DNA from: Trifolium pratense
Taxonomy: Eukaryota > Streptophyta > Magnoliopsida > Fabales > Fabaceae
Reading direction: 5' to 3'
DNA length: 64,000 nucleotides
Assembly: GCF_020283565.1 (NCBI RefSeq)
Contig: NC_060060.1
Span: forward strand, 62,171,257 to 62,235,256
This document shows, piece after piece, positions 9,576 through 19,531 of the stretch. The first letter of the stretch is position 1. Each line of letters starts with the position of its first letter. The translations under genes and the position numbers were made by a program. A model generated the notes under the pieces. The model did no database searches and was not told the DNA's origin. It worked only from the letters and a program-made list of their open reading frames with translations.

Positions 9576-11978
9576 ATGTCTGGAGGAGACGATAGTAGCA
9601 CTAGAACAACCGGTGAAGAGGCCAGTGGAGCTGGTGGTGGTCCTAGAAATGCTTTTGGTTTTGACTACTTGAGTAATGAATCACATGAACATAGTGGCAA
9701 CAGAAAAGCCCCTATATTCAATGGTGATGCATCATTATTTGAGTGGTGGAAAGAGAGATTGTATAGCAATATTACTGCTATTGATCATGAGTTGTGGGAT
9801 TTGGTTGAGTTGGGAGTAACTTTTGAAAACTTAAATGAACATGGAAGGTTGTCCATTGAGCATAGAAAGTTACTCACACCAGCTAACTTAAAAATCTACA
9901 CTAAGCATCATAGAGTAAAGGACATTGTTGTTGGTGCTATTAGACATGAGGATTATGTCAGAATAGAGAACAAGTCTACTGCTAAATCTATATTTGATTC
10001 TATGTGTGCTACCTATGATGGTAATGAAAAGGTTCAAGAAGCTAAAGCTAGTCTTTTGATAAGGCAATATGAACTTTTCACTATGCAACAAGATGAAAAC
10101 ATTGAGACTATGTTTACAAGGTTTCAAATCCTTGTATCTGGTCTTAAAGCTCTTAAGAGAAGTTATTCAACCTATGACCATGTTCAGAAGATTCTGAGAA
10201 GTCTTCCTATTGCTTGGAGACCTAAGGTCACTGCAATAGAGGAAGCTCAAAATCTCAAGACTCTGAGTCTTGAAGCTCTGATAAGCAATCTCAGAAGCCA
10301 TGAGATGGTTCTGGATGCTGACTCAGAAACTAAGAAGAAGTCTAAGTCAGTGGCTTTACAGTCAACTAAGACTACTTCTAAGGCTCTTAAGACTCAGCTT
10401 CTTGATATTGAAGAAGAATCTTCTGCTGATGGTCAAGAGGATGAGATGAATGAGGATGAGTTTGCTTTATTCACCAAGTTTCAGCAATGGAACAGATTTA
10501 ACAAAAGAAATTTCAGAGGAGGTAACAGTTCCAGAAATTTTGTCAGCAAAAAGGATGATCAGAAGAACTGCTTCAACTGTAAGAAGCCAGGACACTTTAT
10601 TGCTGATTGTCCAGAAATATCTGCTAAAGACAAAAGCAAAAGATACAGCTCAAAGAAGCAACAATTCAAGAGTAAATTGAGAAAGAGTCTGATGGCTACC
10701 TTTGAAGAGCTATCATCTGAGGAAGAAGTTGAGGAAGAAGAAGAGGCAAATCTAGCCCTGATGGCTTCAACTGACTCAGATGCAGACTCAGACGATGAAT
10801 CAGAATCAGAATCAGATTCTGAAGTAACTGATGAGGTATTTTCTGACTGCTCTAAATCTCAACTTATAACTGCACTTAACAAGGTCATTGAGAAACATCT
10901 CAGAGTGTTGGGTAAACAAAAAGTTTTTCAAGAAAAGCTTAACACTCTGACTGAACAAGCAGAACATTTTCAAAGTCTATATCAAGAAACTCTGAATAGA
11001 GTAAATGACTTTGAAAAAGGTTGTGCTGTTTGTCACAAACCTATTGATGAGCAGGAAATAGCACTTCAACAGTTTGTGCATCTCAACCTTGGTAAGAGCA
11101 AAGCTGCTAATCTTGTTTATAATGTCATGAGGCATAGAGGAGAGGGACTTGGCTATGAATATGGTAGAACATATTCAAAGCTAAAGACCTATCCCAAAAA
11201 GGTTGGAAAATCTTGGGTTTACTATGTTGTACCTCAGAGTGAAGAAGGAAAGAAATTTGGTACTCTGGAAGATGAGGACAATAATCTGAGAGATTTGGGA
11301 AATGACAACTCAGAGGAACCAAGTTCCTCAGGATCTGGGAAGAAAAGCTCAGAAGATAAAAGCTATTCAGAACTTGACAGTATTAGTTCAGATGTTCTGA
11401 AAGTTTCAAAATCTGAGGCTTCAACTTCTGGAACCAGAGGAATTCTAGTTTATGAGAAAAGTCAACCTAAAGGCTCAGAAATTCTTAAAAGAAAGTCAAA
11501 CCTCAAACCTCAGAGGCAACATAGGACTAAGGTTATTTATGATTCTAGAGTCAGTAAATATAACCAGTCAAATCAATGGACTGGTGATAAATACAAACTC
11601 TGGAAGCATAAACAATCCAAGTCCTGGAATAATAACAGAACTCAAACTAAGAAACATTTTCAAAAGAGTTATTATTCCAAACCAAAATCTTTCTCTCACA
11701 CTCAACAACACAGTAAACATTTGTGGACTAACAAGCGTGGACCCAGAAGATGGGTACCAAAAGCTGAAATTATGTACCATTCAGATTTACCAACTAGGAA
11801 AGGATATGTCCTACCCAGTGTGTGGAAACAAGTCTTATGCAAAGGAAGAAGGGCTTATGTCCTAGACCAATGGCTAACAAGTTCTCAAGTTAACAATCAG
11901 AACTTGATAAATGAAGAGGAAGAATACTGGGATGACTTTATCATTAACCTTGATGAAGAGTTCTATCGCAATGATTAA
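9576..11978 (+). CDS. gag: Gag protein of element B (800 aa)
   Basis: Intact counterpart of A's gag, forming the virus-like particle core. The capsid-like Copia gag region covers about residues 45-250. The zinc knuckle CFNCKKPGHFIADC starts near residue 331. A block of about 40 residues, almost all Glu, Asp and Ser, follows near 375-418. A CAVCHKP motif lies near 482, and the tail is lysine/serine/asparagine-rich. Compared with A it has in-frame differences only (for example two residues fewer in the N-terminal Gly/Ala stretch and an extra Gly before the zinc knuckle), as expected if the frame was under selection while the family was active. ATG at 9576 is the first start after the primer site. 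Confidence 0.93.
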   Translation: MSGGDDSSTRTTGEEASGAGGGPRNAFGFDYLSNESHEHSGNRKAPIFNGDASLFEWWKERLYSNITAIDHELWDLVELGVTFENLNEHGRLSIEHRKLLTPANLKIYTKHHRVKDIVVGAIRHEDYVRIENKSTAKSIFDSMCATYDGNEKVQEAKASLLIRQYELFTMQQDENIETMFTRFQILVSGLKALKRSYSTYDHVQKILRSLPIAWRPKVTAIEEAQNLKTLSLEALISNLRSHEMVLDADSETKKKSKSVALQSTKTTSKALKTQLLDIEEESSADGQEDEMNEDEFALFTKFQQWNRFNKRNFRGGNSSRNFVSKKDDQKNCFNCKKPGHFIADCPEISAKDKSKRYSSKKQQFKSKLRKSLMATFEELSSEEEVEEEEEANLALMASTDSDADSDDESESESDSEVTDEVFSDCSKSQLITALNKVIEKHLRVLGKQKVFQEKLNTLTEQAEHFQSLYQETLNRVNDFEKGCAVCHKPIDEQEIALQQFVHLNLGKSKAANLVYNVMRHRGEGLGYEYGRTYSKLKTYPKKVGKSWVYYVVPQSEEGKKFGTLEDEDNNLRDLGNDNSEEPSSSGSGKKSSEDKSYSELDSISSDVLKVSKSEASTSGTRGILVYEKSQPKGSEILKRKSNLKPQRQHRTKVIYDSRVSKYNQSNQWTGDKYKLWKHKQSKSWNNNRTQTKKHFQKSYYSKPKSFSHTQQHSKHLWTNKRGPRRWVPKAEIMYHSDLPTRKGYVLPSVWKQVLCKGRRAYVLDQWLTSSQVNNQNLINEEEEYWDDFIINLDEEFYRND

Positions 11979-11986
11979 AGTTGTTT
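11969..11986 (+). promoter_or_regulatory. Gag-pol junction with frame change
   Basis: The pol frame is blocked by TGA at 11972-11974 and the gag frame ends with TAA at 11976-11978. Only the few bases between them allow passage from gag to pol, and this needs a -1 shift. The first pol ATG lies 36 bases further on. The junction is identical in A around 6042. Pol must be made by frameshifting at this spot, by restart after the stop, or from a separate or spliced RNA; the sequence does not decide which. Confidence 0.55.
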
Positions 11987-14900
11987 CTCATACAGCCTGC
12001 CACTCAAAGAAATATCATGAAACATTCATGGTATCTGGATAGTGGATGTTCAAGGCATATGACTGGTGACAAACAACTATTTTCCAAGTTGACTATGAAA
12101 GAAGGAGGATCTGTTGGCTTTGGAGGTAATCAAAAAGGAAAGATAATAGGTACAGGTACAGTAGGTAATTCTTCCCTATCTATTAATGATGTTTGGTTAG
12201 TTGATGGACTCAAACATAACCTATTGAGCATAAGTCAATTTTGCGACAATGGTTATGTAGTTGTCTTTAATAAGGAATCATGTACTGTGTCTAAACAATC
12301 TGATAACTCCATGATATTCAAAGGTCTGAGAAAGAACAATGTTTATAAAATTAATCTTTCTGATTTGAATGAACAAAAAGTGATGTGTCTTTTGACCTTG
12401 AGTGAAGAAAAATGGATCTGGCATAAGAGGTTAGGCCATGCTAACTGGAGGTTAATCTCTAAGCTTAGTAAGCTTGATCTTGTCAGAGGTTTACCTAAAA
12501 TCAAATATCACTCAAACACACTTTGTGGTTCATGTCAAAAAGGAAAGATTACAAAATCTTCTTTTAAACCTAAGAACATTGTCTCTACCTCAAGACCATT
12601 GGAACTTCTTCACATTGATCTTTTTGGGCCAGTTCACACTGCCTCTATCAATGGAAAGAAGTATGGATTAGTAATTGTTGATGATTACAGTAGATGGACT
12701 TGGGTAAAATTCCTAAGAACAAAGGATGAAGCTTATGATGAGTTTAGCATCTTCTGCAAACAAATTCAAAATGAAAAAGGCTACACTATTTTAAAAGTCA
12801 GAAGTGATCATGGTGGAGAATTTGAAAATGAACCTTTTTGAAAACTTTTGTGAAAAATATGGCATTCTGCATGAATTCTCTTCTCCTAGAACGCCTCAAC
12901 AAAATGGGGTTGTAGAAAGGAAGAATAGAACTCTGCAAGAAATGGCCAGAACCATGATGCATGAAACAAATGTAGCAAAGTTTTTATGGGCAGAAGCTGT
13001 AAACACAGCATGTTATGTTCAAAATAGAATCTATATCAGATCTAAGTTGAACAAAACTGCTTATGAATTGTTCAAAGGAAGGAAGCCTGATATTTCTTAT
13101 TTTCATCAGTTTGGATGTACATGTTATATCTTGAACAACAAAGTCCATCTAAAGAAATTTGATGCTAGAGGCTATAAGGGTATCTTTATAGGATACTCTG
13201 AGCGCTCAAAAGCATACAGACTGTATATTTCTGAAACACACACTGTGGAAGAAAGTATGCATGTCAAATTTGATGACAAAGAGCCTGACCAAGTGTCAGA
13301 GCTTGTGGAAGGTTTGTCTAGATTTCAGGTATCAGAGGATCAATATTCAGATATTCCAAACTACTCAGAACATCCATTCTCTGAAGTACCTCTGAACACA
13401 ATAGTTCCTACAGACTCTGAACAACCAAGAACTGAAGCATCTGCTGAACCTGATGTTGATGAGTCTGAAGATGATGAGCCCCCAAGAAATACTTTCAAAT
13501 ACAAATCATCACATCCAGAGGAACTGATATTAGGCAACAAGGATAGTCCAAGGAAGACAAGATCTCAACTGAGAAATGAAGAATCATTAGTTGGTCTTAT
13601 CTCAATGATGGAACCTTCAAAGATTGATGAAGCTCTGAAAGATGATGCTTGGATTGTAGCAATGCAAGAAGAGCTGAATCAATTTCAAAGGAATGATGTG
13701 TGGACTCTAGTGCCTAAGCCTTCACACAAGAACATTATTGGAACAAAATGGGTATTCAGAAACAAGCTGAATGAACAAGGTGAAGTGGTAAGAAACAAGG
13801 CTAGATTGGTTGCACAAGGTTATAGTCAACAAGAGGGGATTGACTATACTGAAACCTTTGCACCAGTTGCTAGACTTGAAGCAATCAGGTTACTTCTATC
13901 TTATGCTGTTAATCATGGAATAACCTTGTATCAGATGGATGTTAAAAGTGCCTTCTTAAATGGTTTCATTTCTGAAGAAGTGTATGTTAAGCAACCTCCT
14001 GGTTTTGAAGATGTCTCAAACCCAGAACATGTTTTTAAACTGAAGAAATCACTGTATGGTCTGAAACAAGCTCCAAGAGCTTGGTATGATAGACTCAGTA
14101 ATTTCCTTCTTGAAAAAGGTTTTGAAAAAGGAAAGGTTGATTGCACACTCTTTAGAAAAACAACCAAAGAAGACATTTTAATTATTCAAATTTATGTTGA
14201 TGATATTATTTTTGGTTCAACTAATGCTGCTTTGTGCAAGAATTTTTCTAAGATAATGCAGGATGAATTTGAAATGAGCATGATGGGAGAGTTGAAGTTC
14301 TTTCTTGGAATTCAAATCAATCAGAAGAAGGAAGGAACTTATGTTCATCAATCAAAATACACTAAAGAACTTCTGAAGAAATTCAATTTAGATGACTGCA
14401 AGATAATGAATACTCCTATGCATCCAACTACCAACATGGGCAAGTCAGATGATGAAGGAAAGGTAGATCAAAAGGTCTACAGAGGTATGATTGGTTCCTT
14501 ACTCTATCTGACAGCCTCTAGACCAGATATTTTATTCAGTGTTTGCTTATGTGCAAGATTCCAGTCAGATCCTAGAGAATCTCATCTTACAGCTGTAAAG
14601 AGAATCTTTAGGTATCTGAAAGGAACAACTAATCTTGGACTTCTCTATAAGAAATCCAATGATTATGTGCTAAATGGATTCTGTGATGCTGACTATGCTG
14701 GAGATAAAATTGAAAGAAAATCCACAAGTGGCAATTGTCAATTTGTTGGTGAAAACCTTATCTCCTGGGCTAGTAAAAGACAAACTACTATAGCTTTGTC
14801 TACAGCAGAAGCAGAATACATTTCAGCAGCTAAGTGTTGTACACAACTACTCTGGCTAAAATATCAGTTAGAAGATTATCAGGTAAGCAGTAACAATATT

Positions 14901-15140
14901 CCTTTATATTGTGATAATACTGCAGCCATTCATTTATCTAAAAATCCTATTCTACACTCTAGAGCCAAACATATTGAAATTAAACACCATTTTATCAGAG
15001 ATTATGTTCAGAGAGGCATTATAGATATTAAGTTTGTTGATACTGAAAATCAATGGGCTGATATATTTACTAAAGCTTTATCTGTTGAAAGATTTGATTT
15101 TATAAAGAAACATCTGAACATGTTTTCAATCTCTGAATGA
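11981..15140 (+). pseudogene. pol: Pol of element B: protease, integrase, reverse transcriptase, RNase H; one frameshift
   Basis: Copia-order polyprotein. Protease motif DSGCSRHM near the start; the GAG-pre-integrase HKRLGHANW; the integrase core with [20 protein letters not shown] and [11 protein letters not shown] with [19 protein letters not shown] and the catalytic YVDDIIFGS; RNase H with [16 protein letters not shown] and a [11 protein letters not shown] tail motif. A run of five T at 12835-12839, where A has four, shifts the frame just after the integrase EFEN motif. The second part is open from 12804 to the TGA at 15138-15140. All other motifs are intact, so the defect is a single recent indel, or possibly an assembly error in a homopolymer. 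Confidence 0.92.
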
Positions 15141-15347
15141 AAAATTTTTTTTGGGCAATTAAAGTGTAAGAGGTTATGTATATCAGAACTTATGATTCAG
15201 AACATCTGATACACAAGCTCTGAAGTACTTAACTCTGATAGAGAATTTTAAATAACTCAGAGGCTCTGAACTATTTAAGTGGGAAACGTTTAGTATTCAC
15301 TGCTGAACAGTTGTCCATTAAAATAGCAGTTACCGAGTAAATTTCTG

Positions 15348-15470
15348 CACGTGGTCTACGTGTGTCAGGTAGTGGGTGGTTAATGATGATTTTTGGTATT
15401 CAACTTTCTGTCAATTAGCGTAACTTCCCAAATTTGCTATTTTCGTGTTAACTGTGTGCATTTAAATAAA
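15348..15470 (+). promoter_or_regulatory. Candidate internal promoter for the 3' gene of element B
   Basis: A G-box CACGTG (15348-15353) and a second ACGT core, ACGTGT (15358-15363), lie about 100 bp upstream of a TATA-like TTTAAATAAA (15461-15470). That TATA-like box is 125 bp before the ATG at 15594. The same order and spacing occur in A (30405, 30415, 30518, ATG 30649). Paired ACGT boxes of this kind bind bZIP factors in stress/ABA-responsive plant promoters. A pyrimidine tract ending GTTAG at about 15565 could alternatively be a splice acceptor joining a subgenomic RNA. Confidence 0.45.
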
Positions 15471-15593
15471 ACTTACACAATACACTTGCACACTATTCAC
15501 TTTCACAACCTACACTTTCATATTCTCTCTAAACCTCCAACAAACTTTCTTTCTCTCTCGTTAGTTTTCCAAACCTTACCCTAATCTCCAACA

Positions 15594-18326
15594 ATGACTG
15601 GTGCTTCGTCTTCTTCGTCAAAAAGGATTCCACCGTTTATATTCAAAAATCTTCAGATCGTTGGGAACGAGATGGAGTTTCCAGAATCTGAACTCACTTT
15701 TCTTTCAGAGAAGATGGTTGATTTCGACGGTCTACAAGCTAATGGGTTTGAAGTTAAAAAGTACTTTATCACTCAAGGTTGGGATAAGTACTTCGACATG
15801 CTTAATGGTCCCATTTATCCAGATTTGTTGAAGAAATTTTGGATGAAAGCAAAGGTGTTTGATAAGCATGAAGCTAAGAAGGAAGAGCTTGCTGCAATAG
15901 AAAGGAATCCTAGTCTGAAGGGTAAAACTAGGAAGGAAATGGGTTTGCTGGATTATACAGGTGTACAGATTAGGTCAAATATCTGTGGGATGAACTTGGC
16001 ACTCTCGCCTATCCACTTCAATGCTCTTCTTGGTCTACCTAACTCTGGGATAGAGTTAGATGTGTTTGAAAAGGATACAAGATACAGAGATGATCTTCTG
16101 CATCTCATTTGCACAGACTTCTCCTTAAAAGGGAAAGTCAAGGGTTTGACTGATGAATGTAGAGTTCTTTTCAAGATCATCTTAGCAGCAATCAGTCCAA
16201 GGGTTGGTGGGACTGATACAATCTCCTGGACTCATCGTCATCTGCTGTATTTCCTTCTGACAGGAAAGAAGGTTAATCTTGGAGATTACTTTTTTGAACG
16301 AATTTGTGAAGCCATTCTTGCAAGTAAATCTCAGAGGAAAACTACTATAGTTTATCCTAGGTTGTTGTCAGACCTTCTGCATCAAGGTCATGTTGTTCAG
16401 AACTTGAAGAAATTCCACCCAGAATTGGTTCAGAAGAAGTTTTATCCAGAGATTCTGAACGCTAGTTTTCTGTCCAAGATGCGTTTGATTGCATCTAAGC
16501 CTGTTGCTCCCCCACAAGAGTTCTCTGTTAGGCTTGAAGATCGTCTGTATGTAGAAGGCTACCCAGTTATATCTGAAGCTGATGCTGAGCATGTGATTCA
16601 GGACTACTTAGAAGTGCTCAGACAAGAAGGTTTTGTTGTTGACAGGAGTATGGTTCCTCCTGCTCCTGCAAATCTGTATAATCCTTCTAGGAAGCAAAAG
16701 AGAAAGGCTGGAACTCAAGAGGATCTACCCAAGCCAGATCTGTTGGCTCAAAAGAAGGTTAAAGTTGAACAATCTATGGCTGAGCAAAGGACTAAGAGGA
16801 AGCATGAAGAAACTGCAAACAAGGCTGCTGAAGGAGCTTCCAAAAAGCCTATTGTTGTTGAGGAAGACAGTTCATCTGAAGGATCTACGTCAGAAGATGA
16901 GACTGAATCTGATGAAGAGACTCTGGCTGCTCGTTTGAGGAAAAGACCTGCTCCTATTTCCAAAGATAAAGGTAAGTCTACTACGTATGTCTTTAATGAA
17001 AATGAGATTGGAATAGGTTACACCAAACCTCTCAGAACTATTTTACCAACCTCTGATATTCCAACAACCTCTGATAACCCCCTATCTGAACTAGAAAAAC
17101 ATCTGAGCCCTGACCCTCTCAATAATCACCCTCCTTCTCATGAAACTCAACACAAATCTAGCTCACCTCCTAAACCTAAATCACCTCAACCTCAACCTCA
17201 ACCTGAAATTCCACCATCTGAACCTCAACCAGATATTCCAAATGATGAACCAACCTCTCCTATCAAACAACCTTCTCCACTTAGATCTCCTGACACCACC
17301 CCTGAACAAATTGCTCCTGAACCAACACCTGACCATAAATCTCCTGAACCATCTCCTGAGCATATTTACCCTGAATCCACTTCTGACATCTCATCATCTG
17401 AACCAACCCCTGAACCCCATCCTAATCCAAGTGCTGAACATGCTTCTCCTGAGCATATTCACACTTGTGCTCCCAAGCCTTCAGAGGCAGAAGTTGTGAT
17501 TATTGACAACCCTGCTACTGAAACACCTAATCTCTCTACCATTCCCAATTCTTCACCCTCATCATCCAACCCTTTTTGTAATCTATCCACTCAGTTTCAT
17601 GATGACTTGGTTAGACTATCTTTGCTAAAGGACAGGTTTTTAGTTTGTCCTTCTGATGTGGATTTGGAAGTTTCAAGCATTAAGGCAAGGATTTGCAATG
17701 CCTTGGATGATGCTGCTGAAGATATTAAGGCTGTGATTGGAAGAAGAGACTTGGATGTGATAAGCTTCATGAGAGAAAGTCTGGCTAGGGCTGAATTGAA
17801 AAGGTTAACCATGTTTAATCATGCTGGATTTGAACTTGCTAAGCTGGAAGCAATTGCTGCTGTTGAACACCGTTTGAACGCTTTCAAAGTCATCTGGATA
17901 GACTCCAAGCTGTTTCAGAGTCTTGAAGCTCAGAGGTCTGAGTCTGAAAGGTTAGAAGAAGCTGCTGCTAGAGTTGCCGAGTTGGCAAATGAGCTACATA
18001 ATGAGGATGCCACAGAAGAGGATGTACTGAATGTGCTGAACCAGGATGATGTCCTGATGATTGATTACCCAGAGGAAGGTGAACCCTCTGATAAAGGCAA
18101 GGCACCTTTGGTTGAAGAACAAGCGCCTTTGGTTCAAGATCAGGCTCCTGTTGTTGGTAATCAGTTGCAGATCTTTCAAGAAGCTCTGAGGGAGCAGCAA
18201 GAAGGTTTGGAAAGGCAAAGGACAGCTCACCTCAACTTGGAATCCAAAGTGGATGGTCTGGTTTCCAACGTGGGATCTCTAAATGACAAATTCGACCAGC
18301 TCTTAGCCTTTCTTAAGAAACCTTAG
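15594..18326 (+). CDS. Large 3' gene of element B (Sirevirus 'env-like' position; plant transposon protein domain)
   Basis: A 910-residue protein encoded 450 bp after pol, where Sireviruses carry the gene often called env-like. Residues about 20-330 contain a domain shared by many plant retrotransposon extra ORFs (a GWDKYF...YPDLLKKFW pattern, then a G-[LI]-P-N-S-G segment). Residues about 370-460 are basic then acidic, with PIVVEEDSSSE near 419. Residues about 490-610 are repeats of Pro, Glu, Ser and Thr. Residues 640-910 are largely helical, ending in a predicted coiled coil. No signal peptide or convincing membrane span is visible, which argues against a classical envelope. It is open in both copies (878 aa in A) with in-frame length changes, so it is probably functional for the family. 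Confidence 0.85.
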   Translation: MTGASSSSSKRIPPFIFKNLQIVGNEMEFPESELTFLSEKMVDFDGLQANGFEVKKYFITQGWDKYFDMLNGPIYPDLLKKFWMKAKVFDKHEAKKEELAAIERNPSLKGKTRKEMGLLDYTGVQIRSNICGMNLALSPIHFNALLGLPNSGIELDVFEKDTRYRDDLLHLICTDFSLKGKVKGLTDECRVLFKIILAAISPRVGGTDTISWTHRHLLYFLLTGKKVNLGDYFFERICEAILASKSQRKTTIVYPRLLSDLLHQGHVVQNLKKFHPELVQKKFYPEILNASFLSKMRLIASKPVAPPQEFSVRLEDRLYVEGYPVISEADAEHVIQDYLEVLRQEGFVVDRSMVPPAPANLYNPSRKQKRKAGTQEDLPKPDLLAQKKVKVEQSMAEQRTKRKHEETANKAAEGASKKPIVVEEDSSSEGSTSEDETESDEETLAARLRKRPAPISKDKGKSTTYVFNENEIGIGYTKPLRTILPTSDIPTTSDNPLSELEKHLSPDPLNNHPPSHETQHKSSSPPKPKSPQPQPQPEIPPSEPQPDIPNDEPTSPIKQPSPLRSPDTTPEQIAPEPTPDHKSPEPSPEHIYPESTSDISSSEPTPEPHPNPSAEHASPEHIHTCAPKPSEAEVVIIDNPATETPNLSTIPNSSPSSSNPFCNLSTQFHDDLVRLSLLKDRFLVCPSDVDLEVSSIKARICNALDDAAEDIKAVIGRRDLDVISFMRESLARAELKRLTMFNHAGFELAKLEAIAAVEHRLNAFKVIWIDSKLFQSLEAQRSESERLEEAAARVAELANELHNEDATEEDVLNVLNQDDVLMIDYPEEGEPSDKGKAPLVEEQAPLVQDQAPVVGNQLQIFQEALREQQEGLERQRTAHLNLESKVDGLVSNVGSLNDKFDQLLAFLKKP

Positions 18327-18582
18327 GATTCTATGCACTTGTTTTAAGCTTTCTTTTTATTTTCTTATTTATCTTCTGAACACTTTTTCTGGTTTATCTA
18401 TTTCAAGTTGTTTTGTTTATGTTTTGCTTAATTACTTATTTCTTGTTCACTTGATATTTATATTTTCTTGATAAATAAGAACATAAGAACACAAGATGCT
18501 TTTTTAAAACGAAAATTTTTTATTAATGCTCCAACAATGTTGAGTACATTGGTAAAAAGAAAAAGAAAAAGACAACCTAATC

Positions 18583-18945
18583 CTAATCAGATGGATAAAA
18601 CTCAGAAGAAATCTCTGATTTCTCCTCAGCATCATCTGATGAAATTTCTATGGGATCCGGGTTTTGCTCTTGTTCTTCTTCTTCTTGTTCCTCTTCTGGA
18701 ACATAGCTAGCCAAGAACTCAACATAGTCAGCATCATCTTCATTCTCTTCAGCTTCAGAATCTGATGAGATGATTATAATCTCAGCATCTTGTGGTATCT
18801 TGCTGTCTTCTTTTTCTTCGTTTTCGCGTTTCTCTTCGTCTTCTTTCTTTCTCTTAAACTCTGCGATGCGTAAACTAAATCTTTTCATTCTTCCCAATCT
18901 CTCTTGCTTCACTTGTTTATTCTTGTTTTTACGTGAAGCAGGCAT
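18583..18945 (-). CDS. Conserved antisense small ORF of element B (120 aa, basic N-terminus, acidic SIM-like motifs)
   Basis: Minus-strand frame in the gap between the 3' gene and the 3' LTR, with its counterpart at the same place in A (33522-33746). Residues 1-40 are strongly basic (KNKNK, QERLGRMKRF, FKRKK), like a nuclear localisation or nucleic-acid-binding segment. Residues 56-64 are IIIISSDSE, and residues 99-105 are IEISSDD; both fit the hydrophobic-then-acidic/phosphoserine pattern of SUMO-interacting motifs. The rest is glutamate-rich. A minus-strand TATA-like box lies at 19045-19054, about 100 bp upstream, and a minus-strand AATAAA at 18519-18524, about 60 bp downstream of the stop. 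I do not recognise a named family. Antisense extra ORFs are known from some plant LTR elements, so expression is plausible but unproven. Confidence 0.55.
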   Translation of the reverse strand: MPASRKNKNKQVKQERLGRMKRFSLRIAEFKRKKEDEEKRENEEKEDSKIPQDAEIIIISSDSEAEENEDDADYVEFLASYVPEEEQEEEEQEQNPDPIEISSDDAEEKSEISSEFYPSD

Positions 18946-19044
18946 GTTAACTTGTTCCGTTTTATAAACTTTTGAGCGCGTTGGTTTTCGTTTTTGAAAT
19001 TAATTCACCTTTGTAACAACCACTCTTCTTCTTTGACTGTCTTG

Positions 19045-19054
19045 ATTATATAAT
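19045..19054 (-). promoter_or_regulatory. Candidate TATA box for the antisense ORF of B
   Basis: ATTATATAAT, 100 bp upstream (minus direction) of the antisense start codon. A has TTATATAA at 33847-33854, the same distance from its antisense ATG. The intervening sequence is also well conserved. Confidence 0.4.
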
Positions 19055-19078
19055 TTTTTTTTACTTTTTGATAATGAC

Positions 19079-19531
19079 AAAAGGGGGAGTAGTTACGCAT
19101 TAATTGAAAAGTGATAAGGTTCAAAACTGAAACCACGCCTTTTATCTCGCCTTTATCCGTTAAATTAAAAGTTGTTACTTTTAAGTTGTTTTACGTATTT
19201 CAATGCGGAGACTAAGTTAGTTGAAACTAAAATAAATTTCATAAGTAAGGATAAGTTAAGAGTGCAATTTTAACTTAGCCTTATGAGACTTAGGGGGAGA
19301 GCTTGCAAACCTCTCACTCTGAAGAAAGATATGAAACTTGTTTTATTTCAGATTATCTTAATCTTATACTAAATTAAAATATCATGGATATAACTTAAAG
19401 TTTTGGCTTTAAGAAGTATCAATCTTAGGGGGAGCTTGCAAACCTCATAAACCTAAGAGAAACATGATAAGTTAATTTAACAACAATTGTCAATTAATAC
19501 TGTTGTTTGTCATCATCAAAAAGGGGGAGAT
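19079..19531 (+). other. Series of four polypurine tracts before the 3' LTR of B
   Basis: AGGGGGAG recurs at about 19082, 19292, 19427 and 19522; the last adjoins the LTR and is the functional polypurine tract. The second and third share a longer block continuing with GCTTGCAAACCTC. The first is preceded by a run resembling that before the last. The same four occur in A. Multiplied polypurine tracts are a known Sirevirus trait and could prime plus-strand DNA at several points. Confidence 0.75.
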
